Shown: positions 33,718-46,827, counted from the first letter of the stretch. The stretch: 64,000 nt of DNA from Elymus sibiricus (GCA_039707655.1 CM077667.1:540620222-540684221), one strand, 5' to 3'. The notes: a model not told the origin generated them from the sequence alone. Translations and numbers: made by a program.

Positions 33718-36587
33718 GGAGCCACCAACCACTTGACGAGCGATATGGGAAAGCTCTCCACACAGGAGCCGTACCGTGGACATGATCAGGTTCATACTGC
33801 AAACAGGGAAGGTATGCACATCTCACATATTGGCCAGGCATCTCTTCTTACTCGTCGATCCAAACAATTACGTCTTCTTAATGTCCTTCGAGTTCCCTCT
33901 GTTTCACGTAGTTTGTTGTCTGTTCCTAAACTTACTCGTGATAATAATGTTCTTGCTGAGTTTCATCCTTTTCATTTTTTTGTAAATGATCGGGACACGA
34001 GGGACGTACTCCTTAGAGGTCGACTACGCACTAATGGTCTCTATGCACTTGATGTGCCACCTACTCCTCGTGCTTTCAGCGGCGTTCGTGTGTCTCCATC
34101 ACATTGGCATGCATGCCTCGGTCATCCTGCCACTCCCATCGTTCGCCATGTTCTTCATCATCATGAGCTCCCAGTTGTGTCTAATAAATATGTTGATGCA
34201 GTTTGTGATGCCTGTCAGCAAGGCAAGAGTCATCAGCTTCCTTTTTCTGAGTCGAGTCGTGTAGTCACTAAACCGCTTGAACTTGTGTTTTCGGATGTAT
34301 GGGGCCATGCCCAAACCTCTGTTAGTGGTCATAACTACTATGTTAGTTTCATTGATGCTTATAGCCGGTTCACTTGGCTTTATCTTCTTAAGCGCAAGTC
34401 CGATGTGTTTAATGTTTTCTTGCAATTCCAAGTGCATGTTGAGCGTCTGCTTAGTCACAAAGTCATTCATGTGTAATCTGATTGGGGTGGTGAGTACCAC
34501 AACCTCAATGTGTTCTTTAATAAGGTTGGAATCACTCATCGTGTGTCTTGTCCTCATACACATCAACAGAACGGTGTAGCTGAGCGTAAGCATCGTCATA
34601 TAGTTGAGACTGGTCTTGCTTTGCTTGCCCATGCCTTGGTTCCTTTTCGGTTTTGGAGTGATGCGTTTTCCACCGCATGCTTTCTCATTAATCGATTACC
34701 TACACGACTCCGTCAGATGAAAACACCACTTGAACTCTTGTTGAATGAAATCCCTGATTATACATTCTTCAAAGTGTTGGCCACATCTTCGTCCATATAA
34801 CCAACGCAAGTTGGACTTTCGATCTAAACAGTGCGTGTTTCTTGGCTATAGTTCTCTTCATAAAGGGTACAAATGTCTTCATGTTCCCTCTAACCGCGTC
34901 TACATCTCTCGTGATGTGGTGTTTGACGAGAACGTTTTTCCTTTTGCCACATCTCCGGTCACCTCCCCCACTCCCCCTACACCTGAGCAACCCACCGTAC
35001 CATTGCCTGGTCAATTTGTTGATGCTGCTTATACTCCCTTGTTGCTACCTAACCATGGTGCAGGTACTGGACATGGAGCACGCCTTGAGCTTCTGGATGT
35101 GGAGCCACCTGCGTCTTCTCTGCCGTCTGCTGTACCGGCTGTGCCGCCGGTTGTGTTGGCTGAACCGGTCTTGCCGGGGGCTGCCTTGCCGGGGGCTGCT
35201 GCATCTGGGGCTGCGCCGGCCTCGCTGGCCGAGCCGGCCTTGCCGGGGCCGGCCTTGCCGGGGGCGGCCTTGTCGGGGGCTGCCTTGCCGGGGGCTGCTG
35301 CATCTGGGGCTGTGCCGGCCTCGCTAGCCGAGGCGGCCTTGCCGGGGGCGGCCTTGCCAGGGGCTGCTGTGCCGGCCTCGCTGGCCGAGCCAGCTGGGCC
35401 TGGGGCTGCTTTGCCTGCTGCGCTGGCCTTGCCGGGGGCTGCTATGCCGGTTGCACTAGTCGAACCGGCTGCGCCTGGGGCTGCTGTGCCGGCATCCTCG
35501 CCCTCCTCGCCAGGCATGTCGCCTGGGCAGCAGCCTTCACCGCCACCTCCGCCATCTACCGCTCCTCTGCGTCCTCGTACACGGAGTCAGAATGGTATTG
35601 TTCGGCCAAAGGAACGTACTGATGGCATGGTTGCCTAGATTGCAGCGTGCATGGCACAGAGAGATGCTGACCCCACTGCCGAGCCTCTTCATTTTCAGGC
35701 GGCTCTTCGGATTCCTCATTGGCGCAATGCCATGGAGCAGGAGTTTCAGGCGCTACAGAGGAACGATACTTGGCGACTGGTTCCTCCTGTGTCTGGTGTC
35801 AACATCATTGATTCCAAGTGGGTTTTCAAGGTAAAGAAGCATGGTAACGGTTCCATTGAGTGTTACAAGGCGCGGTTGGTGGCAAAAGGTTTTAAACAAC
35901 GGTATGGTCTTGATTATGAGGATACTTTCAGCCCAGTTGTTAAACCTACCACTATTCGGTTACTCCTGTCCTTGGCTGTTGCCAAAGGGTGGTCTCTGCG
36001 CCAGCATGATGTTCAGAATGCTTTTCTCCATGGGGTCTTGGAGGAAGAAGTTTACATGCGGCAACCTCCGGGTTTTGTTGATCCAGCTCGTCCACATCAT
36101 TTGTGTCGTCTTGTTAAGGCGCTTTATGGACTCAAGCAGGCTCCCCATGCATGGCATGCCCGACTGGGTTCGGTCCTTCGACAGCTTGGGTTTACCCCGT
36201 CCACCACTGACACGTCTCTGTTCCTACTTCATCGTCCTGAAGTTACTATGTATCTGCTGGTGTATGTTGATGACATTATTCTCATCAGCTCCTCCGTGTC
36301 TGCTGCAGATCGTCTGATGTCTGCTCTGAGTGGTCACTTTGCTGTCAAGGATCTGGGGGCTCTCCATTACTTTCTTGGCCTGGAGGTTTCACGGTCTTCT
36401 GCTGGTCCGACTCTTACTCAGCATAAGTACTCTTTCGATCTGCTCCGCCGTGCCGGTATGCTGCGCTGCAAGCATGCTACCCCCCTATGTCTGCGACAGA
36501 TAGGTTATCAGCTTTAGATGGTGACTTGCTCTCTTCAGATGATGCTACTGAGTATCGTAGTGTCGTTGGAGCTTTGCAGTACTTGAC
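33718..36587 (+). pseudogene. Copia pol: protease end, integrase, reverse transcriptase
   Basis: This continues the host Copia after E2. It opens with the rest of the protease (ATNHLTSDMGKL), then the integrase zinc domain (HWHACLGHP ... CDACQQGK) and integrase core (DVWGHAQTSVSG, FIDAYSRFTWLY). TAA at 34474-34476 interrupts the frame just before the second catalytic Asp (SDWGGEY). A small deletion near 34780 removes the FGC motif and shifts the frame. The linker 35167-35520 is Ala/Pro/Gly repeats, followed by TAG at 35636-35638. The reverse transcriptase holds KARLVAKGFKQRYGLDYEDT and the catalytic YVDDIIL (about 36262-36283). A C-run frameshift near 36478 follows. E3 is inserted after GALQYLT. 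Confidence 0.88.
35167..35520 (+). repeat. LPGAA-type coding minisatellite in the integrase-RT linker
   Basis: About 20 imperfect copies of GCCTTGCCGGGGGCTGC-like units encode LPGAA, ASGAA and PASLAEP. The same unit occurs in the gag N-terminus at 22985-23035. Confidence 0.8.
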
Positions 36588-38726
36588 TGTAGGGGAACGC
36601 AGCAGAAAACAAAAATTTCCGACCTACGCACCAGCCCAGGATCACTATGGAGACTGCATACAAGGTTTGATCTGTTTCGTTACCGACTCGTAGCGCAGCG
36701 GAAGTAGAGTCGATGACGATCGGCGGTGCAGATCCCCGCAGCTAGGATTTACAACCTCCCAACCACGAGGATGTACTCCCACATCTGCCCCTCAGACAGC
36801 CCTCCGGGAGGCGGTCGGACAGTCCCTCGGACGGTGTCGCGGACAGCCCTTCGGGAGGACCTTCGAAACTCGAACGGTCACTCGGACAGCCCTTCGGGAG
36901 GACCCTCGAAACTAAGACGATCACTTGGACAGCCCTTCGGGAGGCACTCTCGAACTAAGACCGAAACTACGATCTCTCTACAGAGTTGCACACATACGGT
37001 GTCATCTATCCGGCAGGGCTTCGCCGTCCAGAACTAGTTCCCACCGGAACCCAGATAGCCTTTCGGCTCTACGAAACTATTTCGCTGGGAGGGAGAGAGA
37101 AGCCAGACAAGTCAATGGCATGTGTATGAGAGCAAGCATGAGCTCATTTTGGAGAGCTCTCTCCACCTCTATTTATAGGAGGAGCAAGGGGTAGAGGAAA
37201 GACAAAAAGGACCTTCCTAGGATCTTTCCACCACATGCCACATAAGGGTGTGTAGAAGATATCCACCATGAGGTGGAAGGACACCTCAAGGAGGGCCCCC
37301 CCATGCCATGGACGAAATTTGCAGCCCCCTTGGGGAGCTCCACCTCCCTTTCACACACCAAAAGTGGTTTTCTTCTAGAAGAAAAACCCCATTTGCAAAT
37401 CAGCCCAAAAAGTGCTTTTCACTATTCACGAAGACATTTTTCTGCGTCCGTTAAAACCGAAATTATTTCTGTGTGCCTAGAATAATTCTAGCACCCACCA
37501 AAACAATTTTGAACGCATTCCGAAACAATTTCGGAATAATCTTTCTTCAGCGAAAAGCAACCAAAACGGTTCCGGCTGCTCCGGAACATTTCCGGTTTTT
37601 GTCCCGGAAAATTCCCAGAAGTTTCCAGAACACTTCTGGCATCCTCCAAGAATTTCCAGGCGTGTGCCAGAACCAATTTGACTTAATGGAATACCCTGAA
37701 TTTTTTTTTCAGTTTTACCGGAACTATTCCGGTGTTCTCTCCGAAACGTTTCCGTTTCGTCCGAAACTTTTTCGGTGATTTTCTCTCAGACTCCCCGTCT
37801 AGTATTCAGCAGATAGATGACCCTTAAGCGTGTGACCCTATAGGTTCGGTGAAGTATAGACATGACCGGAACTCTTTCCGATCAATTATCAACATCGGAG
37901 CCGTGGACACCCATATTGACCCCTATACCCACACGAATGAATATTCGAGTGAACCTCCAGTTGCCGTGTGCTATTCCTGTTGCTTCGCGATATGTTACAA
38001 ATACCCGAGGTGAGAAACATCGGCATCCTCGTGGATCAACACTTGTCCACAATGCCAGTTACCTCGTTGCCGGTTTTTGTTCTCTTTTCTCGTTTCTGTG
38101 TTCCGGTATCCCTGTGATCAAATCACACTTGCATCTGGCCAGACGATGATGGATACCGTAACACCGAGAGGGCCCAGAGATATCTCTCCATCGTTGGAGG
38201 AGCAAATCCCAATCTTGAGCTATCAAGTTACTTAACATACTTTTCCATGAACCCGTAAGCCGCCGTAATAGCCACCCATTTACGGATGACGTTTAACAAA
38301 CCCCAAAGTTCATGAAGCAAGCATGAAGAAACTCTACACTCTCATGGTCTAAGGAATTATGCAAACATTAACTTCTCTGTGTTATTAACCATTAACTTAT
38401 GACGAATGAATCTCATAGCATAACATCAATCGGGTCGATTCAACACAAGTGTTCTACTAACATTGTGCCCTCAAAGTTGCCGGCATAGACATGCCCATGA
38501 TCAGGAAAACAAAACCATCATGCAACACTTGAGCTAGTCTTAGAGGCCAGACTAGGAATACATTTTACCGTTTATTATTCCACACGTGCATATGAGTCTT
38601 CCTCCGAGCCTCTTGGTTATTGCAGACTCGAGAACCATAGCAGTTATAGCATGGAACATAAACCTAATTATGAACAGGGAGATAATCAATAACATTTATT
38701 ATTGCCTCTAGGGCATATCTCCTACA
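36588..38726 (-). repeat. 3' LTR of E3
   Basis: The 2139 bp LTR runs TGTAGGGGAACGCAGCAG to ATCTCCTACA on the plus strand. It includes the GACAGCCCTTCGGGAGG minisatellite (about 36795-36950). One short block differs sharply from its partner (37695-37710, a T run replacing AAACAACTTTT). Confidence 0.92.
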
Positions 38727-41700
38727 GACTCCCACTTGCACTAGAGTCAATAATCTAGTCAATGCTAATGCACTTTACACCTATGGCATACTGGTGTAAA
38801 AAATGCTTCGCATGTGGTATAGCATGATGTCCAAGGGATCTGACGACTTCAGCTCCGTGTGTAACTTTGCATATCCTCGCGTTTTCACGCTTTCGCAAAA
38901 TTCATATTTTGTGTGGACTTGGCTTTGCATATGTGTGAATCATTGGTTGAAACCTGATTCCTCAGACTGAGCTATGGAGCAACTATCTGCAATAGTGTTC
39001 CATAGACCAAAGCCATCTTGGAACCATACTAAGTTCATGAATGAACTATATGATTCAACAACTTCTTTGTCGCTTCTTAAGCATCAACATACTTAGCCTT
39101 TGTTATAGAATTCGCCACAATATCTTTTTTGGAACAATTTCCAACTACCGTGCCATCATATTGTGTATTACACAAAACCCTTAACTTAAATCGAAAATCG
39201 CATGGAGCATTGATGAAGACTGTATCGATGTAATTACTTACAACGAGCACTTCATAATCTCTGTTGTCCTATGATTACTCACTACTACTCTAGTACTCAA
39301 TGACATCTTTCACTGTTTTCCTATGATCAGTACTTTGATCACTTTGGTATCCATACTCGCAACAACTTTTGGAGTATCGGACATATCTGGTTGTTTTACA
39401 TACCATGGAATACATGATTAATCCAAACACAAGAGTGTGTGGAATCTCCATCATGTATTTTACTCATCAGTGTTTTGGGACACCGAGTCTTGCAAAAACT
39501 CTTTCCATGTGACTTCGGCAAGAATCACTCCTTGGCGTTTTAAATGCTAAAAAGTTTTAGCATCTTGTCAATATGTATTCATTGCTTAGCCCCATTAGGT
39601 AAATCTATCTCCATAGATCATCATGCCTAATATTGAGGCTATTTAGCCCAAGCACTTCATCGGAAAAACTATTTTCAAATGAAGTCCTAATTCGTGTCAA
39701 GAAATTTATTTCCAATTAACAATGTGTCAAGTACACAAGGTTTTTAGAAATATTATTATGCTCCCACTTACTTTCTTGAATCACAAGCATCTTCGATACC
39801 CATTTGATGAAGTCAAAACCCTTTTGACCATTCCATCAAAAACGAAGATTCCAACTCCACTTTGCTCTCTTCTGTCCATCGCTGGAACTCTGAAGTTTGC
39901 ATACTTACTAGCATCCTCTGGATCGACAAATTACTTTGGACTGTATCACATACAAGTCCTAGGTTTCATTTCCATCACATGGAAATCCTTTTGTCATCCA
40001 TGTTTCATATCTCATGATTGAAATATGTATTAATTGCTAGTTCAACCCGAACCGACTTTAAGCATCGCTACGGTGAGACAATCTCATCGTAGTCAACTCC
40101 TTGAACTTGTTATTGCAACAAGTCGAGCTTTATGGATAAAACATTTTATCCGTATCAGTTTTTAGTTCCATAAATATTCGTTAGACTCTAAGTCTTCCGA
40201 AAGGTGTATCAAGATCTTAATCTTGAATCACTTATATGGAAACTATCTCGGATTGTATTGGCATTTAGCCAATTCCGGAGTCAGGGCCCATCAACGCTTC
40301 CTTGTGAATCGTAGGTATACTGTTGTCTAACAACGATATCTCGTTTGCGCACCTGATAGGTTTGCACGAGCTTTGCCTACGTGGTTCAGCTGCAAGTTCG
40401 ACCGAAGTCCATACATTTTATTGTAGAGACTTCCGTATCAGTCGCAGTAGGAAACTCCGGCATTACTTCCAAGGTCTCTTTCCTTTGATCTGATGATGAT
40501 GATACTGTTTATCTCGTCGAGTTGCACTGTTCTCCCACTCACCTTTTTGAAAGAACCATTTTCTTCAAAAAAGCATACCTTTCTTTGTGGCAAACCTATT
40601 TGCCTCGGTATTGTGGTGGGGAAATACCCAATGACTTGGGATAACCTACAAAGTAGCACTTGTCTGATTTGGAATAGGTTTGTAACCTTTTACACAAGCC
40701 CCATATTCCAAATGTTAAGAAAAGATATAATATGGTTGGCGTACCATACCATGGCGTCATTTCAACAGACCCGATGGAGCTCTTTTCAGTGTAAAAGCCA
40801 CAGTCTCTAAAGCATCACTTTAAAAGGGATAATGGCAAATTTATTTATGTCATCTTTGATCTTACCATGTCATGAATGGTTCGATTACATCTACACGGAC
40901 TCTCCACTTGCAGTGGTGCTCCGGGAGGTGCAAGTTATGAAACCCCTTTCACAACTCATCAGACATTCGCTAAACTTGTAACTCAAATATTCCTTTCTGC
41001 AATCGAATTGTAGAAACATAATTTTCTTGTTACAACAACTTCTACTTCATTTTTGAAAACCTTATGAATGAATTCAAAAGATCCAGACTTACGTCTCATC
41101 AAGTAAATATCAATATATCTACTTGAGTCATTTCTAAAGATAGATAAATCCACTACTTGCAACAACATTTATTGAACTACACACATCAAAATGTATGATC
41201 ACCAATAATTTTGTTGCTCGTTCCTTATGGCCTGTGAACGGTATTTCAGCCACTTCACTTTTCGGAGGAAAGTTGCAAGTGTCAGATGATTCAAAATCAA
41301 ATGACTTTAAAATCCATCATAATGGAATTTTCCATGCGGGTTTCTCCAATGTGACCAAATGCAGTGCCACACATATGTGGTATTCTTTTAGTCTTGCGAC
41401 ATTTAGCGTCAGTGTTATGGATGTATCATATTACCATCAATATTCATAACATACATCCCATCCTGGATGGAAGCATGGCCCTTCATGTTATTCATAACAC
41501 CAAACATCAAAAGTTCTCTTATGAATAACCTCCTTGCAAGATACCTTATGCAAAGGGCTAGAGTGTATGAAACTCTAAATGAATTATGAAAGTAAATATA
41601 GAGGTAATGTATTATTATCAATATTCATAACATACTTCTCATTCATAATGAAAGTATGGCCCTTTTGTTATTCATAACTCCGAACATTAAAAGTTCTCTT

Positions 41701-44033
41701 ATGAACAACCTTCTTGCAAGATACTTTATGCAATGGGCTAGAGTGTGTAAAACTCTAAAATGATTTATGAAAGTAAATACATAGGGAATACACCTATGGA
41801 AGGCATAGTAACATTTACTATGTTCCCTGCGTGTATCTAAACCTCATTCCTGGCTAGTCTTTCAGGCCATAGTAGTTCTTACATCGAGTTGCTACAGAAT
41901 GCAATCGAGCGGGTATCTTTGTGATTAACTCACAATACCCAAGAATTAGTGATTAACATGTTTAACCATAATTCCGAAGAACTATATCTTTGACCAGCCT
42001 TCTATACATCAAAAACATGTATGACATTCATACATGAGCTGGATATTCCAGTCTTCTTTCCTTTTGCCTTTATACTTCTAACAGTTTAACTTTCAGTATT
42101 TCTCCTACTCTCAGAAGAAGCACCCAACTTAAGAGTGGCGATAGCCCCGGACTTCCTAGGCGTGAAAGTTTCACTAACACCCTTCGGACACTTCCTTTCT
42201 CTTTAAGTTGTTTGTTTTATTCACCATCATCATATGACAGGCGTTCTTCTGGATCCCTCTCTTATCAGTCTAATGCATAGTAAACTCCTTTACTAATAGT
42301 TTGCAAACAAACATTGCTTTGGATATCTCATATCTTTTAGCCTTTGTCTGTCTCTGAAAATGATTTTCAGATTCCATGAATATCACATAACTATCCAAAC
42401 TTTCGAAGTTCGGGTCTCATGGAAGCAAACATATTGCACTTGACTGAAACGGAATTCTAGCTTTTGGATCGATGGACGAGAGTCACATGATCCATAGCAT
42501 TAGCAGGAGAATACCGAAAGCATGCGATAGGACAAGTCCTTCTCGGCACTCTAGAGGACAATCCTCTCATTACGTTACCAACCGTAAAGTTTTAACCAGA
42601 TATTTAACAGCTATTCAATTTTAATTGGGAAGGTGGAAACGCGAGCCATTATTCTACAACTATTATGCAAATAACACTTAGACAGTGTTCATAATTAATT
42701 GCACTGAGAATTAAAAGAATTAATTCTATAGTGCGCTCCCACTCAAATCAATATCTCTCATAATTGATTGTGAGTGATACAAGACCCCCATTTCAATTGT
42801 TCGCCATTGGTGTAACACCACTGATGACGAAAATCTCAACCGGTAGGCCAACTTGCCAATCACATCTCTATGTGATTCTTGTTCATCTTTCGATGCGCGT
42901 GTTCCGAGCTCATGACGGTCATGCCTGAACGTCAAGACAACCAAGTGATCTTGCTGCGAGGTCTCAACTCACCCGCCTCACACTTCCCTAATTGTTTGTA
43001 CCCGTGTGACACGGCGCACTCCGAGAAGTTAGGTGCCATGACGGTGCTACACTTGGGAGAACACTAACCACTTGATATTTTTGTGAGAGATCACCCTAAT
43101 AAAAAGCGACTACCGCGCAATCAAGAAGGGTGCATCATAAGGGATAAACATCTCAGGAAATTCGTAATAGCATGATATGGTATAGCCCTTTCTGACGGAG
43201 AAGTCTTTCATTTCTTCGTCTTCGGCATTCGCGTTGGTGTTCACCTTCGCGAAGATTGCCACCACCTTGTCGATGCACCAGATAATATTGCTATCTATAT
43301 AGGTAATAAAATAAGTGCATTACTGAGGGTTGACACGCAGGTCATTAAAGTGACAATCATATGGCTCCAGCCATCATGCCGAATCATGACACGCAGGTCA
43401 TGTTAATCAATTTACATTATATAGTCATCTCATACATAATCAAATTATAATGAGCACTGCTATACCACATCACATGCACATGCAAACCATCCTGCAAAAC
43501 CAAGTTAGACAACTCTAATCGGTTCATGCAAAATTTTATTTTACGTGGCTTCTAAGGTTTCGAAACAAACCGAAGCTACCAACGTCCATCATCAAGCATG
43601 ATAATCCATGTCGCTAGATTAACATTGCGGGGTGTATGAAACACGAGATAATAAAATCTCGAGCCCCATACTAAACTTCGTCATACGCATGACCCCCATG
43701 CAGATCATATCTACATTGCCCTTTCGTCTGCGAAATTTCATCTTTCTTTTTAACTACGGTGGAATTCAATGAACTGTTAGCACTTCGTTGATCAATCAGG
43801 ATCGCGGATTGCCAGAACATTGAAACTCCACCATACTGTTATCAAGATCAGAAATATGCAAATTCCAGGGAAGCAACAAGAACATCGGGTAACAGATTTC
43901 ATCTGCTACCCGCACAAATAATTTTCAGTAATAGACCTCATCTACTACCTAATTATATTGTGCAATACCCATACATCTCTATGTATTCTAGATCGCAACC
44001 TGCATCTACGCATAGCATGGCTCTTGATGCCAC
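38727..44033 (-). pseudogene. Decayed Copia interior of E3
   Basis: On the minus strand, short islands still resemble Copia pol. Examples are a reverse-transcriptase-like stretch mirrored by 39722-40021 and an integrase remnant near 40983-41168 (RNDSSRYIDIYLMRRKSGSF). Frames are broken everywhere. A ~190 bp tandem duplication (about 41420-41607 and 41608-41795) is present here but single in E1. The right-hand part (about 42700-44033) is untranslated leader that also occurs in E2 (about 30230-31610), including GTTTATCCCTCATGATGC-like and CACCAGATAATAT text. Confidence 0.8.
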
Positions 44034-46172
44034 TGTAGGGGAACGCAGCAGAAAACAAAAATGTCCGACCTACGCACCAGCCCAGGATCACTATGGAGAC
44101 TGCATACAAGGTTTGATCTGTTTCGTTACCGACTCGTAGCGCAGCGGAAGTAGAGTCGATGACGATCGGCGGTGCAGATCCCCGCAGCTAGGATTTACAA
44201 CCTCCCAACCGCGAGGATGTACTCCCACATCTGCCCCTCAGACAGCCCTCCGGGAGGCGGTCGGACAGTCCCTCGGACGGTGTCGCGGACAGCCCTTCGG
44301 GAGGACCTTCGAAACTCGAACGGTCACTCGGACAGCCCTTCGGGAGGACCCTCGAAACTAAGACGATCACTTGGACATCCCTTCAGGAGGCACTCTCGAA
44401 CTAAGACCGAAACTATGATCTCTCTACAGAGTTGCACACATACGGTGCCATCTATCCGGCAGGGCTTCGCCGTCCAGAACTAGTTCCCACCGGAACCCAG
44501 ACAGCCTTTGGGCTCTACGAAACTATTTCGCTGGGAGGGAGAGAGAAGTCAGACAAGTCAATGGCATGTGTATGAGAGCAAGCATGAGCTCATTTTGGAG
44601 AGCTCTATCCACCTCTATTTATAGGAGGAGCAAGGGGTAGAGGAAAGACAAAAAGGACCTTCCTAGGGTCTTTCCACCACATGCCACATAAGGGTGTGTA
44701 GAAGATATCCACCATGAGGTGGAAGGACACCTCAAGGAGGGCCCCCCCATGCCATGGAAGAAATTTGCAGCCCCCTTGGGGAGCTCCACCTCCCTTTCAC
44801 ACACCAAAAGTGGTTTTCTTCTAGAAGAAAAACCCCATTTGCAAATCAGCCCAAAAAGTGCTTTTCACTATTCACGAAGACATTTTTCTGCGTCCGTTAA
44901 AACCGAAATTATTTCTGTGTGCCTAGAATAATTCTAGCACCCACCAAAACAATTTTGAACGCATTCCGAAACAATTTCGGAATAATCTTTCTTCAGCGAA
45001 AAGCAACCAAAACGGTTCCGGCTGCTCCGGAACATTTCCGGTTTTTGTCCCGGAAAATTCCCAGAAGTTTCCAGAACACTTCTGGCATCCTCCAAGAATT
45101 TCCAGGCGTGTGCCAGAACCAATTTTACTTAATGGAATACCCTGAAACAACTTTTCAGTTTTACCGGAACTATTCCGGTGTTCTCTCCAGAACGTTTCCG
45201 TTTCGTCCGAAACTTTTTCGGTGATTTTCTCTCAGACTCCCCGTCTAGTATTCAGCAGATAGATGACCCTTAAGCGTGTGACCCTATAGGTTCGGTGAAG
45301 TATAGACATGACCGGAACTCTTTCCGATCAATTATCAACATCGGAGACGTGGACACCCATATTGACCCCTATACCCACACGAATGAATATTCGAGTGAAC
45401 CTCCAGTTGCCGTGTGCTATTCCTGTTGCTTCGCGATATGTTACAAATACCCGAGGTGAGAAACATCGGCATCCTCGTGGATCAACACTTGTCCACAATG
45501 CCAGTTACCTCGTTGCCGGTTTTTGTTCTCTTTTCTCGTTTCTGTGTTCCGGTATCCCTGTGATCAAATCACACTTGTGTCTGGCCAGACGATGATGGAT
45601 ACCGTAACACCGAGAAGGCCCAGAGATATCTCTCCATCGTCGGAGGAGCAAATCCCAATATTGAGCTATCAAGTTACTTAACATACTTTTCCATGAACCC
45701 GTAAGCCACCGTAATAGCCACCCATTTACGGATGACGTTTAACAAACCCCAAAGTTCATGAAGCAAGCATGAAGAAACTCGACACTCTCATGGTCTAAGG
45801 AATTATGCAAACATTAACTTCTCTGTGTTATTAACCATTAACTTATGACGAATGAATCTCATAGCATAACATCAATCGGGTCGATTCAACACAAGTGTTC
45901 TACTAACATTGTGCCCTCAAAGTTGCCGGCATAGACATGCCCATGATCAGGAAAACAGAACCATCATGCAACACTTGAGCTAGTCTTAGAGGCCAGACTA
46001 GGAATACATTTTACCGTTTATTATTCCAGACGTGCATATGAGTCTTCCTCCGAGCCTCGTGGTTATTGCAGACTCGAGAACCATAGCAGTTATAGCATGG
46101 AACATAAACCTAATTATGAACAGGGAGATAATCAATAACATTTATTATTGCCTCTAGGGCATATCTCCTACA
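44034..46172 (-). repeat. 5' LTR of E3
   Basis: The 2139 bp LTR is the partner of 36588-38726 with the same length and is followed by the target duplication TTGAC. The TATA box CTATAAATAG (minus strand) lies near 44616-44625. Confidence 0.92.
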
Positions 46173-46814
46173 TTGACTATTACACGGCCTGATATTTCCT
46201 ATGCAGTAAACCGTGTGTGCCAGTATCTTCATGCTCCGCGGACTTCACACTGGTCACCTGTGAAGCGTATCTTGCGCTATCTCTCTCATACTGTCTTTTA
46301 TGGCTTGCATCTTCGGTCTACCGCTTCGTGTGCCCTCTCAGCCTTCTCTGATGCTGATTGGGCTGGGAGCCCGGATGACCGGCGATCAACGGGGGGCTAT
46401 GCTGTGTTTTATGGGGATAACTTGATCGCTTGGAGTGCGCGCAAGCAGGCCACAGTATCTCGGAGTAGCACTGAAGCAGAGTACAAGGCGGTTGCCAATG
46501 CCACGACTGAGCTCATTTGGGTACAGTCTCTGTTAAGAGAGTTAGGTATCTCTCAACAGCAGCCACCTGTTCTTTGGTGTGATAACATTGGTGCGACATA
46601 CCTTTCATCTAATCCAGTTTTTCATGCTCGTACCAAGCACATCAAAGTTGACAATCACTTTGTAAGGGAATGTGTTGCATGGAAGCTTCTTCATATCAAG
46701 TTCATCTCTTCCAAGGATCAACTTGCTGACATCTTCACGAAGCCTCTTCCACAACTTCAGTTTGAGGGATGCAGGCGCAATCTTAACTTGCTGTGTAGTT
46801 CAGGACATAGTTAA
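46173..46814 (+). pseudogene. Copia RNase H domain, end of pol
   Basis: This is the last part of the host Copia polyprotein after E3, and the frame is open over 213 codons. It begins [18 protein letters not shown], has the RNase H motifs [29 protein letters not shown] and [20 protein letters not shown], and ends ADIFTKPLP ... SGHS. RNase H would strip RNA from the DNA copy. The domain itself looks undamaged, but it is cut off from the rest of pol by E3 and by upstream frameshifts. The stop lies 13 bases before the 3' LTR. Confidence 0.88.
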
Positions 46815-46827
46815 GATTGAGGGAGGG
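46815..46827 (+). other. Polypurine tract of short-LTR Copia
   Basis: GATTGAGGGAGGG lies immediately before the 3' LTR, the standard position of the plus-strand primer. Confidence 0.8.

Larger units (their letters stand above)
36588..46172 (-). mobile_element. Copia retrotransposon E3, complete but coding-dead
   Basis: This element is 9585 bp, with two 2139 bp LTRs and target duplications TTGAC (36583-36587 and 46173-46177). It is antisense to the short-LTR Copia and in the same family as E2. The interior (38727-44033) aligns with E1 (1-4876) nearly throughout but has no gag or pol frame. By eye the LTRs differ at about 25-30 sites (about 1.3%), so E3 looks younger than E2. The primer-binding region reads TGGCATCAAGAGCC, as in E1, not the canonical sequence. 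Confidence 0.93.

Noticed and set aside
35029..35517. Minus-strand Ala/Gly/Pro ORF of 162 codons
   Set aside because: It is the reverse of the LPGAA repeat in the Copia linker.
24261..44483. Short ORFs with CPSGG/GCPS repeats recurring in each LTR
   Set aside because: They are translations of the LTR minisatellite in several frames and are not conserved as protein.
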